The notes below the pieces were generated by a model, which searched no databases, was not told the DNA's origin, and saw only the letters and a program-made list of their open reading frames with translations. Shown in pieces: positions 5,803 to 5,806 of a stretch of 5,806 bases of DNA. Source of the DNA: Chloroflexota bacterium (lineage in GTDB: Bacteria > Chloroflexota > Dehalococcoidia > SM23-28-2 > RBG-16-64-32); contig JADFKG010000130.1 in the NCBI GenBank assembly GCA_022565075.1, positions 1-5,806 of the forward strand. The letters are read 5' to 3'. Position 1 is the first letter of the stretch, and each line of letters starts with the position of its first letter. Position numbers and translations under genes: made by a program.

Positions 5803-5806
5803 ATTG

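Overview
The window is a GC-rich bacterial segment: about 60-65% GC by eye, with strong G/C preference at third codon positions. Five genes lie on the minus strand and are read from right to left. The 3' end of one plus-strand gene converges on them at the left edge. No tRNA, rRNA, CRISPR array, transposase or phage gene was seen. The gene content suggests an aerobic, fatty-acid-using bacterium of the Chloroflexota or a similar high-GC lineage. This placement is inferred from protein style only.

Layout in transcription order (minus strand): (1) 5790-5272 and 5253-4741 are two tandem, single-pass membrane-anchored proteins with a Rieske-like fold. They keep the Rieske disulfide cysteines but have lost the iron-sulfur ligands, all four in the first protein and the two cysteines in the second. 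(2) 4629-3061 is a complete AMP-forming acyl-CoA synthetase. (3) 3038-2568 is a small four-helix membrane protein of unknown function, 22 nt behind the synthetase. (4) 2464-287 is a 725-residue membrane iron-sulfur protein with a NarI-like membrane part, two 4Fe-4S motifs and two CCG domains. It resembles the EtfD/EMO proteins that pass electrons from electron transfer flavoprotein to menaquinone. A good sigma70-type promoter lies directly upstream of it. (5) 180-276 holds two REP-like palindromic repeats in inverted orientation, between the convergent gene ends. (6) 1-152 is the tail of an unrecognised plus-strand gene.

How the genes may work together: the synthetase activates fatty acids to acyl-CoA. 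Beta-oxidation dehydrogenases encoded elsewhere would reduce ETF, and the EtfD/EMO-like protein would pass those electrons to the quinone pool. The degenerate Rieske pair sits upstream, probably as its own transcription unit. Its role is unknown, and it is the most unusual content of the window.
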